Source: Vitellaria paradoxa
Lineage: Eukaryota; Streptophyta; Magnoliopsida; Ericales; Sapotaceae
Reading direction: 5' to 3'
Length of the DNA: 64,000 bases
Assembly (NCBI GenBank): GCA_019916065.1
Contig: CM034239.1
Coordinates: 38,340,419 to 38,404,418, forward strand
The notes below the pieces were generated by a model. It saw only the letters and a program-made list of their open reading frames with translations. It did not search any database and was not told where the DNA came from. A program made the translations under genes and the position numbers. Position 1 is the stretch's first letter. Each line of letters starts with the position of its first letter. This document shows positions 32,601 to 44,278 of this stretch, piece after piece.

Positions 32601-35600
32601 AGGAAGAAAGTCCTCAGGTAAATAATCATAGTGATACTGTAGTTTCCTTTTATGGCGATTAACAATACGTTTTTTCCCCTTTCAAAGTACAATATCCTCT
32701 TGCTATTTCTATTATGGTTGCCGTTGGTACGGGTTGATGCCCTCAAAATTTGCATTTCATTACAATTTATTTGCCAAAACCTAGTTATTGCATATCCCTG
32801 TCAAAGAAACAAAACTTATCCAGGGTTGTGAACAGAATGGTTTATTGTGTAAAGTCATGAAACAAATCATTGTCAACATTATGGCATGGAAAATGAAAAA
32901 TGCCCAAATCCCTGGCAGAAAATTCCAAAATTGATGCTTTAATAAGGATTGAAAATTTAAAAATGACGGAGAAAATAAATTGTTACACCTGCATGACTTT
33001 TATATTTGTACTAGGCTAACTAACTCAAGAGATAGCACATTTTTATTTCTCTAGTCTTAGAAATAGCATATTTATATATTTGTTATTACACTTCCCTAAA
33101 ATGGGACAAAAGCAGTGTGAAGGCTGTTGTCTCACAAAGTTTAAAATGTTTTGATAGCAAGCTATGTTGGTGCGATTAGGGCAATTGGCAGCACTGCAGA
33201 AGTGACTCATCAAAAAATTTTGGCCCTTCATGTGGAAAGGCAGAAACCAGTTTTCTGAATGTTCTTATATGACTTGACTTCTATTCTTATCCAAAGTACT
33301 TATCTGCCAAGACTGTAATATCAATGTGTGTATAATTAATTACGTAATGAGATTGCCATTGCCTCATTATAAAGGTATGAAAGCGAGCCCTTAAAGGTTG
33401 CATGTTAATGGTAATTGGATTAACTTTGTATAACTTTTGTATATTGTATAAGAATATGCATTCATAAATTGTCTGATAGGTGATATCCTCAGTTGCTAAA
33501 GGAAATTTTCCCCATTTTTTTCTTTATTCATTATTGTTTCTTGTTATGACTTGGGCAGTTCTTTTGGATTAAGTAGAAAATGTAATTTTCTTGATGATTA
33601 CTATGCCTTATTCTGCTGTTAGAGGAATGGAATCAACCCATAGATGATTATGGGCAATTGCCAACTTGGGACGATGAAAATGGGTTCGATGGTCAGTATG
33701 ACGATGGAGATGTTCATAGTGATTTGGAGGACTCAAACAGACTTGTTTCTCAGCCTCGCCAGGTTGGTTTATTCCTTGTTGGTCCTGATGCATTCGCTGA
33801 GTTCCTTGGGTCCGAGGTTATGGGCCTATGAAATGATACTGTGATAGGTGCAAAGTTATAGCTTGCATCTAAGTAACATGAAACAATCAGGGGATACGAA
33901 TATTTATACGAGTTTGACTAATACGCCAATGCGACAATTTTAAAAATTATCAAAACATGATACAATATGTTATTAGTAAATATATATATATATTTCTATA
34001 TATTTGCGTGAAAAATAACTATTTATTTATATATTAAAAAATATATTTATCTTTTATTTAATTTATTTTAGAAAATTCTATTCATAAAGGAACTAGAGGT
34101 TTTGGGTATTAGAATTTCTAAAATTGAACAAATTTAAAGAAGGAATTAATAGACACAAATTTATGTTGTTTTTGTATGATTATTTAATTTTGTTTCTTTC
34201 TTCGTAATTATAATTTGTTCCATGTGTGTCTAAGTGTCCAACACTTGTTGAGGGAGTGCTCAATGAGTTTCCGGTTTTTCGATATAGATATTTCACCTTC
34301 CTAAAAGTGTTCATATTTCTTAAGTCTGTATTTTTATGTGTTTGGATTTGAGGGGAAGTTAGTGGATATCTTTTTTCACCATTCATATTTCAGCTTTGAT
34401 TGCTTATAAATTTGGAGAAAACAATGATCAAATAATGAACTTCCTTTGGTAGTTCAAGTGCAAAAGGCACCCCATCTAGACGATTGGGTTACAGTCCTCC
34501 CAGACCCATTTCCCCACGTATAACTAAGGTCATGTGTTCTGGTCATCCGAACCTCTAACTCATTAACTATATTCTGATGTTCTTCTTCTATGCCAAAAGA
34601 GGGGGTGTTCTTGTTGGTACTTGGTTGAGGTTCTCTTTTTCTTTTATAAAAAACTGTAGTCTTGTCTCTTTGCGTTTCTCTATCAACTAATCGGTGCATA
34701 GTTGAATATGCAAATTACTAGTATTACTGGTATTTAGTATGATATCATCTGTCAAAATTTTAAAATACTTGCATTTCGTGCTTATGCTGCTTCCGTTTCT
34801 GACCGAACCAGGTAAATAAGATTGAAGTACAATATGACAAAACTTCTAAACAAGTTGATGTTCAGGCTCTGAAAGAAACACTTTGGGATCATATAAGAGA
34901 ATCCACTGAATCGTTTGCTCAGGTAAGCTAATAATAGCTTTTGCCCTTGCTGAGCTTCTTTTTTGTTACCTTTTTGTATGATAAGTCTGAGAATGTTAAA
35001 ATTCAATTCGCTACTGTTATGGTTATATAGTGTGTGTTTGGAGTGATAAAAAGTGAGAAAAAATGAGATAAAGTGAGAAAAGTTACGTGTTCGTAATGTG
35101 TGCAGTGAAACAAAAAAGTTGATATGATAGAAGTTTTTAGAATTTTTTTTTTTTTTTGGAGATGCCAAACGGTGCCATAGTAGATTAAAAATGTGAAGAA
35201 TGTTTTTCGCTAGGAAGAAGGGACTATATTGCCCTTGTAATAAGCTTTTAAGCGGTACAACTATAATGCAATTGGTGAAACACATGGTGCATGCTTGGGA
35301 TCATTGTATGATAAATGTGGCGTTCATTGAGACATACTCAAAATTCTTAAAGTTGGGATTCTCCACCAGTGCTGCTCTGGAGCACTGATTTTTGGTTTCT
35401 GGTTTCATGGAGATTGTTTATTCGGTTCTATATGAGTCAGAGTCTTAACTCCCTTCTGGAGGCATTTCTTTAGGGATCAAATTGAAAATTGAAGAGAAAG
35501 TAGAAAGCATCAGATAAATGAATTCCAAGTATTGGTTATAGGGGTTAACATTTGGCCTATAAAAGCCTAAAAGAAGAATTATAGGAAGATTAGTTCAGGA

Positions 35601-36158
35601 GTCACTCAGAATTTTCTTCTTGCTTCTGCACAAGCTTGTACCATACACAAAATAAGCGGATGATTGAATTAAAGTCACTGGGATAGAAATCCAAGGAATT
35701 GACCGCCCGTTTAATAATTATGAGGGTATAGGTTTTCTAATTTCTTTTCTTTACCTAGGGACTAGGTATTACATATTGAAGCAGAAAATAATTAGACCCC
35801 ATTCCATTTTCTCTGCGTCATTTTGCATAGTCTGTTATAAAAATGAAAATAGGAAATGTAATTTATTCTGTTATGTTAATTTTTCTACCCTTGGTGATAC
35901 ATTGTGATCATTGTGATAATTCATCTAATCACGTACAACTTCATTTACGAACAGGATCGAGAAGAAACAGTATCTTTCAGGCATGTCTTGGCCAGCTTTC
36001 CCAATGACTGCAGGGCAGCTGCAGCGCTTAATGATATTTCCCCCCACTTGTGTTTTATATGCCTATTGCATTTAGCAAATGAGCATGGCTTGAGCATCCA
36101 TGGCTGCGCCAACTTGGATGATCTCAGCATACACCTTCCACTTCAAAAGGATACGTAG
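26624..36158 (+). CDS. CAP-H: Condensin I complex subunit 2 / CAP-H (Barren kleisin), 13 exons, 666 aa
   Basis: CAP-H is the gamma-kleisin that bridges the SMC2-SMC4 ATPase heads and holds the CAP-D2 and CAP-G HEAT subunits for mitotic and meiotic chromosome condensation in the nucleus. Exons: 26624-26893, 27033-27134, 27524-27641, 30533-30603, 30675-30735, 30817-31017, 31108-31400, 31986-32130, 32227-32480, 32587-32617 (31 nt), 33623-33762, 34812-34922, 35955-36158; total 2001 nt, in frame. Visible parts: a low-complexity N-terminus; the N-terminal kleisin helix region (DKQQILELFSNCIKLASE, exons 1-2); conserved CTLEAGVKIYSMRVDS and EAYKVLGGINR (exon 3); AFAVDPLYHQTSAQFDEGGA (exon 6); the central acidic part with TWSFDHDDQAS; AWAGPDHWKYRK (exon 8); and the C-terminal winged-helix region (ALKETLWDHI, then SFRHVLASFP, ISPHLCFICLLHLANEHGL). 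The length is close to that of plant orthologues. Intron 2 seems to use a GC donor. Intron 3 (2.9 kb) holds LINE and Helitron-like remnants. The start is the first ATG, before the conserved helix. Confidence 0.95.
27135..27523 (+). other. Probable GC-AG intron (CAP-H intron 2)
   Basis: Exon 2 must end at ...NFQK (CAGAAG) and exon 3 begin GCA AGT TGC (A S C) after TTTAG to keep both the frame and the conserved block. The intron then starts GCAGGT at 27135. The nearest GT (27139) would end exon 2 in phase 1 and does not join either available acceptor in the right frame. The context AAG|GCAGGT resembles the usual GC-AG donor. Confidence 0.7.
27895..28185 (+). mobile_element. Helitron-like non-autonomous element
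   Basis: TCTATACTATTATATAAGG at 27895 resembles the 5' terminus of plant Helitrons (TCTATACTA...). The downstream GCACGTCGCTCGTGC at about 28154-28168, followed by ACTTACCCCCCATTA, resembles the subterminal hairpin and C-rich tail near the 3' end. A clean CTAG terminus is not obvious. It lies in CAP-H intron 3 and encodes nothing. Confidence 0.45.
29240..30080 (+). pseudogene. Degraded LINE fragments (reverse transcriptase C-terminal region)
   Basis: Broken reading frames contain recognisable pieces of the C-terminal part of plant LINE ORF2. Around 29318 a KWFGYM-like piece is followed by a VEVSSKE-like and a WVKMVRK-like piece; near 29780 there is MRMLR.MCG; near 29990 an ENRLR.FGHLRWR-like piece. 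LINEs typically read RWFGHV.RR, then VEG.RRGRGRPK, and MLRWMCG in these places. Stops and frameshifts show they are dead, and the order suggests two copies or a rearranged one. All lie in CAP-H intron 3, in the sense orientation. Confidence 0.6.
34420..34700. other. Moderately GC-rich non-coding block in CAP-H intron 11
   Basis: The block stands out from its AT-rich surroundings and contains CACCCCATCTAGACGATTGG and GACCCATTTCCCCACG. It looks like part of a repeat, perhaps a SINE or LTR piece, but no promoter boxes, TSD or coding similarity could be shown. Confidence 0.25.
35031..35175. mobile_element. MITE, copy D of the TTTGGAGTRATAAAA family
   Basis: The copy starts TGTGTGTTTGGAGTGATAAAAAG, continues GAGATAAAGTGAGAAAAG and GTGTTCGTAATGTGTGCAGTG, and ends GATGCCAAACGGTGCC. 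It lies in CAP-H intron 12 and matches the three copies in the GT14 gene, so the family is dispersed, not local. Confidence 0.6.
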
Positions 36159-37194
36159 TCAAGTGTGGTGACTATTCCATGTTTTATTGTACTTTTGCTC
36201 TGTATGTGCATTAGTCGTGGCTCTAACTGTGTATTGATGAAACCAAACTAAACCATTCCTTTTTTTTTGGGGGGGGGGGAATCATTCTCTAGTTAGTGCA
36301 AAAGAATTAGTAACTGTCATAAATGTAACTATTATACTCTGCCAATGTTGTCCAAAACCTCGTGTAGATTATGCTAAAAAGCATTTTTGTCACTTCCTGT
36401 TCTGTTTACAGCCAGAAATTGGACAGCTTTTTTAATATTCAGAATTTCTTGTTCTTGGATGTATCCTGACCCGTTTCGTTCCATAATTCCTCTATGGACT
36501 GTCTGATATAGACTTTTGAGGTCTATCAACTACTTAACTTAGATTCCAAAGTTTCCCAAGAGTCTTAAGACTTGTCAGAATATTTGTGTCACACACTAAG
36601 TTTTAACAGAAAAATTGAAATATAATTATTGAATTTGCTACATGAGTTCTTCCCTAATCTAGCTATTTAAAAATATTATATATATATTAGCCCTCATACT
36701 TATGATTAATCGTTGTCGCTAACATTTGTTAGCCTCAATTCTTGCCACTAGATGACTTTTTTATATAAAAATTCATGAAATGGGGTGAGCTGTTTAATCC
36801 AATAGGAAAATTATTTAAATAATATCAATAAGTATTTTTATATAAAAATAGATATTTAAGCACAACTTAGTAGGAAAATTATTTAAATAATATCAACAAG
36901 TATTTTATATAATAATAAATATTAAGCACTCAAAATAACTGTTATTATCATGTAAAATATATGATAACAATATAAATCAAATAAATTAATAGTAAAATGT
37001 TCACTTAAGGCTACCTTTTTCTACTCTTATGACACATTCTCACTCTTATAACACTTCAACATATTTTTTATGTAAGTGCACGAAATCATTGTTAATATAA
37101 TCATTATAATATTAACAATAATTCCTTTCCACCCTTATATTCTAACATCACCCTTATAACATAATTTTGTTGTTTCAGCCTGATGGCATGAATT

Positions 37195-37430
37195 CTCAAA
37201 ATACAATCAATATTAATACTTACACAACTATCATCAAATTTCATAATATCTAAGATTAATTCCTTAAACCCCATAAAATTCAATTCCATTATTTTACATG
37301 CTTTTATACAAAATACAATTAATATTAATACTCACACAACTATCATTAAATTTCAGAATATCTGAGAGTAATTCCTCAAATCCTGTAAAGTCTAATTCCA
37401 TCATTTTACATTCTCCTTTAGTGTTACAAT
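37195..37430. repeat. Imperfect tandem duplication of about 125 bp
   Basis: Two adjacent copies share AAAATACAAT(C/T)AATATTAATACT, CACAACTATCAT, AATTTCA(T/G)AATATCT and TTCCATTATTTTACAT-like words in the same order, the second starting near 37312. It is non-coding and about 80-85% identical by eye. Confidence 0.65.
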
Positions 37431-38167
37431 AATCATACAATAAAATTATATATTCTTATCATACTTTTATATAAAATATTAAATTTCAATTATAAAAGAA
37501 TAAATCTCTTACCTGAAGGGTTCAATAATCTTTTTTATTGATTTTTCCCTTGATCCGTGTTAAATTCTGTATAAATAAGTTATAGTTAGTCAACACGTAT
37601 CACATGCCATTGTCTAATCACTTTAATTGTTGTATTTAGCCAAAGAGATTTTGATTAATAATTTTTTCGTTACCAATGATTTTGTCTAATTTTTATACAG
37701 ATATTTATTTCATTAACTAATTAATTACTATTAATTTATTATTATTGTTATTATTATTATTTATATAAAGAGGCTTGTATTAACTTAAATTTATATTAAA
37801 TACCCTTTACTTAGTGACTAGATATTTATAGGCATAAAATAAGTATTTAAGTTGATGGCATAAAAGTAAAATAAATCAACTTAAAAATTTTCTTTGAAAA
37901 AAAATCAAATTATGGAGGTAATTGTTGCTGATTGTTCCTGGATCTAGATTTTTAACCCAAATAATTTATGCACATCAAACATTAAACCATTAACATTTAA
38001 TCCAAATTAATTTAATAATATAAATCTAGTAAATAAAATTATTTTTATGAATCAACAAAATAAAATAACATACCTTAAAAGTTTAGCCCAAAGTTCCTTA
38101 AGTTTTCCTCTTTGTCACTATTTCTTTCTTCCTTACCATTACTTTATCTCAAATATATGTGCACATG

Positions 38168-38374
38168 TATATATATATATATAGGCAAATGAATAAGACT
38201 CCACTATCCAACCTTGGTTCTCATCTCAAATATATATATATATATATATATTTCTTAAAGCTTCCAAGTGACCTTCCAAGTTTCTTACACACACACACAC
38301 CCATCATCATTACGCTTTTCATCTATATACACATGTGCCATTATATTACTTCATATATATATATATATATATAT
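38168..38374. repeat. Cluster of (TA)n microsatellites with a (CA)n run
   Basis: Three (TA)n tracts at about 38168-38183, 38229-38251 and 38353-38375, plus (CA)n near 38288-38301, lie between CAP-H and the SINE. Other plain microsatellites are (TA)n at 4813-4866 (with TATG units), 6229-6257, 10807-10831, 22338-22365 and 41339-41363, and (GA)n at about 47671-47697. Confidence 0.85.
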
Positions 38375-38412
38375 GTACAAGTGTCACTCTATAATTTATA
38401 ATTTAACTACTA

Positions 38413-38591
38413 AAAGGGAAGCTCGGTGAACGAAACTCCGGCCTTGCGCGGAGTTTGGGGAAGGGTCAGACCACAAGGGTCTACTGTATGCAGTCTTACT
38501 CTGCATTTACAAGAGACTGTTTCAACGACTCGAACCTGTGACCTTATGTTATACGACGGCAACTCTTACCGTTGCCCTAAGACTCCCTTTC
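38413..38591 (-). mobile_element. Au-like SINE with perfect 17-bp target-site duplication
   Basis: On the minus strand it reads GGGAGTCTTAGGGCAACGG at the 5' end (box A region), then GGTTCGAGTC (box B). The Au-family body words GTAGACCCTTGTGGTC and CCTTCCCC follow, and the 3' end is GAGCTTCCCTTTT. Perfect direct repeats TTATAATTTAACTACTA lie at 38396-38412 and 38592-38608. The match to the Au SINE family of angiosperms is from memory of its consensus; the TSD and promoter boxes are visible directly. Confidence 0.88.
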
Positions 38592-39479
38592 TTATAATTT
38601 AACTACTATTTAATTTAAATTAAAATTAAATAAATCATAAAGTATTATATTGATATGCAAATTACTTTAATTAAAATTGATAAAAATTTAAAATAATATT
38701 AAATTAACGCAATTAAAATTTTTAGGGATAAATTAATAATATAATAAAGATATAGGATGTCACACTTTGACTAAGTGAGGTTTTATTATTTCAAAACAAG
38801 AAGTCTATTAAGATAATTTATTTACAAAATTGCCCCCGATACATTATTTTGTTGGAGTTTTCTTCTATTTTCTGGTAGAATAACATTTTTCCAAGAAGCA
38901 TAAATGTTATTGGATGGATGCAATGAACTGTGAATAGCCATTGGAGAGAACCGGACCTCAGCTGGAATGACTATATATTGCACCCTGAAAAGGATGCAGT
39001 TGCTTCACAAATATACTAGTTTTGCAGATTGTAGGGCTGCCTTTGATTACAACGTGTCACAGTTATGGAAAATAACTTCATACCCACCTCTCGAATGCTT
39101 TTAGAGAGGAAATATTAAGCAACGCTTCTTCCAATGCAGTGTAAATTGCTGAAGAAACTTTGTGATGTGGAAGTTCCTAAACCATTGGCTGCAAGCTGTG
39201 ATGGAGTGCACCTCCACTAATTGAACCCGAGATCTCCGGTTCAGGCCTGAAGTTTCTTGACAAATTTAACATTTTGGATTTAGCTCTGCTCCATTTTATG
39301 CACTTCAAAATGCTTTCTAAGAAATGGGTATGCTTTATACCATTATTGTTACTTTTTTCATAGGCGTGTATTATTAACTTGTTTAGAGAATCTAATTTTG
39401 ATCCCCCCTATTGAGAATTTAGCATCTCCTAAATTTACCCTCTTAGGATCTACCTTTAACAAATAAGAATAGAAAAAAT

Positions 39480-39840
39480 AATAAGAATACAAGAATTTAC
39501 GTGGTTCAATAATTTATCTACGTCCACGGTTACTCAAATAAGAAAATTCACTATGTGAAAAATTGTTACAATTACATAATTCTTCCTCTCACACCCAAAA
39601 CCCCAATACATCCACAAAGAATTGCTCGAAGCAATCTTTAACTCTTATCTCAGAGAAATTTAACTAGAGTCAAAGTTTGTTATACAAATCTTTGATTTTA
39701 ATTGATGCACTTAACCAAAGTGAAATAAACCTTTATTTATAACCTTGCAAGACCTCCACTTCTTTGTGAGAAACCAATGTGGGATTCCTAAAGGAGCCAC
39801 CACACCAACACCCTCCCCCCAAAAAAAAAACCAGCAACAA
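39480..39840. mobile_element. LTR-retrotransposon LTR fragment
   Basis: AGAATTTACGTGGTTCAATAA followed by CTACGTCCACGGTTACTC, then TTTATTTATAACCTTGCAAG, and ACCAATGTGGGAT near the right side are words that recur in LTRs of a common plant LTR-retrotransposon group. No internal coding region or second LTR is present, so it is a solo or partial LTR. Confidence 0.5.
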
Positions 39841-40560
39841 AAAAGTAAGAAATTTTAAATTGTTATGTTTGGTGTATATTTTAAAAAGTTTGAAAAAAAT
39901 TGAACAATGTTAGAGAAAATTAAAAATTTTTGGTGTAGTAAAAGTTGAAAAAAATTAAAGACTTTGAGTAGTATTTTAAATAATTACTTTTACGTAAGAC
40001 AAATCTTGTTAAATTTAATAAATTTTGTTAGTTTTACACTTTTAATTCAAATTACAAGCTACAAAGCTTCGCGTGTTGACTTTTATACCAGTGAACTACA
40101 TTCCGCTAGCGAGGTTGCGTAATTACCCCTGTATTCTATTAGTTGAATATGGCAGAGGTTTTCTGCGCTGCTTTTCCCATACGAAAATACAATGAGCATA
40201 GCTTGAGCATCCAAAATACAAAACACAAGAAATACTTTCATTACCCGTCTCCACATATAAATAATCCCACATTAGGGGTACACCTTAAGGACATTAATAT
40301 TTCTGAAACTGTTGCTTATATAATCCAATATTGACTTCGCCATTTTATGCTAACAAGGGATACAGAGTCCTACTCTCAGTCTTACAAGTGGAACTCTTAC
40401 AAGACTGTGTGCTTCTCTGCACAGATTGGCTGTGTTGAGAGCCAAAAAGATCAAAACGGGGCTTCTACATGCTTGGGAACTCACAGATATCATCCCCACT
40501 CTTTATAGTGGGACCACAAAATTAGAGTAACACAGTGAAACACATTCCTGATACAGCTTT

Positions 40561-43500
40561 TCATGAAGCTTGAAACTGAGTACGAGACTCGGCAGACCCT
40601 TCTTTCCATCCTCTCTGACGAGCCCTCAGTTCCCACATTGCAGTCGACCTCCTCTGTGCCAACAAAGCTGCCTCAGCCTTTTCCCTTGCCTCTTCGCAAG
40701 TTTCCATCCCTGAAGTGCATTTGTCTGCCTCTTTCTGATATTGGGATGTCATCTTCTTGGCCTCGAGCAATGCCATGTCAGTGCGCTGCCGACTTCCTGT
40801 AGCTTCGTCTTCCCGTTGCTTCAGCTCCTCGGACAAAAGCTCAGCAAAGTTCTTTTCTGTGTCTTCGCTCACTTCTGGATCATGCTTTGCACAATCTGCA
40901 TGCGGGTATGTCAACTTACCAACCAAGGAAAATACGAAGTAGTTGATAGCCAAACATGCAGTTTTACACAATTTGTGTTGCACACAGATTCATGCAATTT
41001 GGAAGTTGTAGATCTCAGAACAAGCAGCATATTTCGATCTAAGATCACTCACATCATATGGTAAATTCATAACATTGTGTAAACCTTGGTAGAGCAATGT
41101 AATGCACCCATGTTGGCTCCTGTGATCTGGTCCGAAGACCGAAAGAACAAAATAGATACTAATGATAAGAAACCGGGTGTGAATAGGGAAAACCATGGTC
41201 CTTGCTTCATCATCAATAAGTCATGGAGTTTCTGCACATGGTTTTCCAATTAAATACTCCTGGCTTGAAGTGCCAACATGTTATGACCAAAAAGTAACTC
41301 AAATGATAGCTAGAAGGTTTAAGGCCCAGTCCTCTGTAAATATATATATATATATATATATATTGGTAAATAAAAGTTCTTCTGAAAATATTACCTTTGG
41401 CAATCACACCATCAACATGCGGTCAGTTCGATTTTATGATGCTCATCAAGTGTTTTATTAGATGAATAATATAAGCACCCTAGTATCAGCCTGGCTGATA
41501 AACCTTTTCAGTGTTTTCAAGCAAAAAGCAAAGGGAGGCATGACAGAGTAGGAATCTATTCCATTGAAAAAAAAAAAATCAAATCTTATCATATTTGAAT
41601 AATCACTTCCAGTTAAATGATCTGCAAGAATCTCCAAACTACTGCAAATTTTTTGCCTTCTACGGTTTTTAACAGTCTATATGTTATACATTGGCTCCAT
41701 TTGGAGCTCCAAAATTTCCCAAAAACTCCAAAAGTTTTCAACTTTCTTCCAATTAAATTTCGTTACATGTCACTTTTTACACTAAGTTTTTATTTTTATT
41801 TTTTTAACTTTTTTTTGGAACTCCAAAAGCCACCAATATTCATGGGATTCAATGAACATGAAATTCTCAGATATTTTCATGCAGCAAAAGATTACTCAAT
41901 GTTGTTCTAGTGGCATGTGCATATCTGTAGAACTTATTAAAATGCCAGAAAGGATTTAACTATCCTAATCAGGAAAAGCATAAATGATAATAATGGGATA
42001 ATTTTTCACCATTTTGCTTTCCATAGAATATGAAAACTCAAATCCACTGCTTGATGTGAATTTGTTGCCACCAAAAAATTACATTCCTTATGGAAAATAC
42101 GAGTTCAATTACAATGATAGAGTAGGTAATTTTCTTGAAATCCTGAAAATAATCAAATACTTAACCAACCTCTCATTCAGATTTTATGGTGCGTTGCTCT
42201 AGAAGGCTCCAGAAAAAAGCTACCCAATTCAGTTATGTAGGTCAATCAAATTCCTTCCACAAATTTGAAAATGGAAGGGTATAATATAAACATAAAAATT
42301 TAGAATAAGAAGTGGACATCACTTGTCAAAACAGTAATGCCAATAAATTGCCATCAGTCAATGAAGTTGGCAAGTCCCGTAACTCAACAGACAACCTCCT
42401 GCATCAGTGCCCGAATATTGTCCAACACAATGATAGTTTGCATAAAATAGATGAGAAGTTAGTACAGAATATCCACATTTATTTTCTTTATGAAAGTGAA
42501 TGCTCAGAGAAGGGAACTATTTTGAAGGACCTTCCAAAAAAGATGGTTTTGAAGTCAAGTTGATCCTCCATATGGAAAAAGATAAGAAAGTGCATGGAAC
42601 CAAAGTAGGAGGGAAACACAAGTTATTTTCTTTATACAAACCAATAAAAAGTATTTGCATCCACTAGCTTTGTAATCACTTAATAATGAGAGACTCACCA
42701 CCAAATGAACCATTGGTCAGTCCTGCAAAAGAGATAGTCAAAGGATCAAAATAAGCACGCTTTTGAAAATTGAAAGAATGGCAGTTTATGCAAAATAAAT
42801 ACAATGGTTTGTTAAAAACAAGAAGCCTAACATGTAAAGAATTCTGATAAAAATACCGGCCCAAGAATCAAAGAAATATATACTACAACAAATAGACATG
42901 CATTTCATATCGATGAATACACTGGTTTATTAAATTGTCACAAAGCATGTCATCATGGTTTTTACGGCTTAATCATTATTGAAGGCAGCATAATGTATTG
43001 GTTTTTGATAAGATGAACAGATAAACAGAATCTATTTCAGAGCCAGAACTAGGAATAAACATTTTGAGTGACTCCAAGTCAAGGTTAACCGACATCATTT
43101 AAAAAAAAAAAAATGTAAAAAAGTATTCCAGAGCCTCTCAAATTTTCAAACTCTTTGCCCTAATTGCATATATTGTGCAAACCAGTAAACTGAAATCAAA
43201 CTCCAAAGGTCATCACAAAAATGTCCTTATCCTCACTGTCACTTAAAGAAGAGAACCAGAATGAATGCTTCTGTATAGACTTTGACACAGATGCACTGAA
43301 GAACAGTCTTCAAGGATAAATATCAAATTGCCACTGTGCCACTATTGAACCATTAGTACACAAATGGCAGCAGCGGAGCCAAGAACAAATTCTCATCTCC
43401 ATAACATCAAAACAATTAAAATTTTCCAATTTGACTCTTCAAAATTTTCTTCTACGTAACAAAACAAAATGGCAGCCTAAACGGTTCTCCCCGTAGCCAT

Positions 43501-44278
43501 TGTCAAAGCACTTCAATGTAAAGCGATTTGGGCTAGAGCAAACCCATTCAACTACAGCAACATGATTTTGAGATTGATTAAAAGATTTATTAGTTTTTAA
43601 TGCATTAGTCATACTACTTGAAATAAAGAAGTTCACAACCATGCCACTTCAAATTGTAATTGCTTAATGAATTTTCCTCTCTTTAATTTGTGAAGAACAT
43701 AGCTCATACAACTGAATTGAAATTCAGAGCTAGTTGAACATCGGTCAATGTGAAACATCATGATCCTGTTTATATTCAGAACTCTATATCCACCTTCATA
43801 AAAAAACCCAGCAATTAAAAGTTATCCAACTGGCAAAGCAAATCAGATTTCCCAAATCTAATATCTCATTAGCCGACTTTTCAGAGCATGTGAGTACTTT
43901 GAAGTAAAAACCTTGGAAGAGTAGTTCAAATGCTCACTAAAATAAAACATCAAACATTGCAAAGACTCAACCTTTACAAAGGAAATCACTGAAAAGCTCA
44001 ATTGATGAACTTGAAACTAACGAAGAGATCCAATAGATCTGGAAAAGAGATGGCATCAGCAAGGTACTACCTTGGGGAATTGTGAGGAGGGGCTGAGAAG
44101 AGCAATCGCAGGAGCAGGGAGGGCAGGAGGCGGAGGAAGAGGAGCGGCTGACGGCGGCTAAGCCTTCCACGAAGTGCCAGTAGAGAGGCGGACCCAGAAT
44201 GTATCCAAACAAGCACAGTGCCGTCACCACCACGGCCGCCTTTAGCACGCCTGGATTGCACGACTGATTCAGCGCCAT
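40561..44278 (-). CDS. DUF1068 / ELMO-NKS1-like Golgi membrane protein, 3 exons, 188 aa
   Basis: A member of the plant-specific DUF1068 family (Arabidopsis ELMO proteins and NKS1), small Golgi membrane proteins needed for pectin-dependent cell adhesion and thought to scaffold homogalacturonan synthesis. Exons on the minus strand: 44278-44071 (69 codons +1), a 24-nt microexon 42722-42699, and 40895-40561; total 567 nt in frame, all introns GT-AG. Visible parts: one membrane segment (about residues 12-30), a Cys cluster (C52, C55, C57, C59), the microexon peptide GLTNGSFG, then the conserved DCAKHDPEVSEDTEKNFAEL block, a charged coiled-coil-like region (about 95-165, with EAKKMTSQYQKEADKC and METCEEAREKAEAALLAQRR) and WELRARQRGWKEGS near the C-terminus. 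The start ATG immediately precedes the membrane anchor. It is transcribed towards CAP-H and divergently from the next gene. Confidence 0.9.

Larger units (their letters stand above)
36159..40560. other. Intergenic between convergent CAP-H and ELMO-like genes
   Basis: This stretch holds the 3' UTRs of both converging genes and repeats: an AT-rich duplicated patch at about 36828-36930, a tandem duplication at about 37195-37430, several (TA)n runs at 38168-38370, an Au-like SINE at 38413-38591 and an LTR-like fragment at about 39480-39840. A non-repetitive stretch at about 38870-39330 has no long ORF and was not recognised. Confidence 0.5.

Noticed and set aside
34454..34699. Possible SINE on the minus strand in CAP-H intron 11
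   Set aside because: One box-A-like word was seen but no box B at the right distance and no target duplication.
34782..35285. A 167-codon minus-strand frame
   Set aside because: It overlaps CAP-H exon 12 and a MITE; its residues are low-complexity products of AT-rich DNA with no family match.
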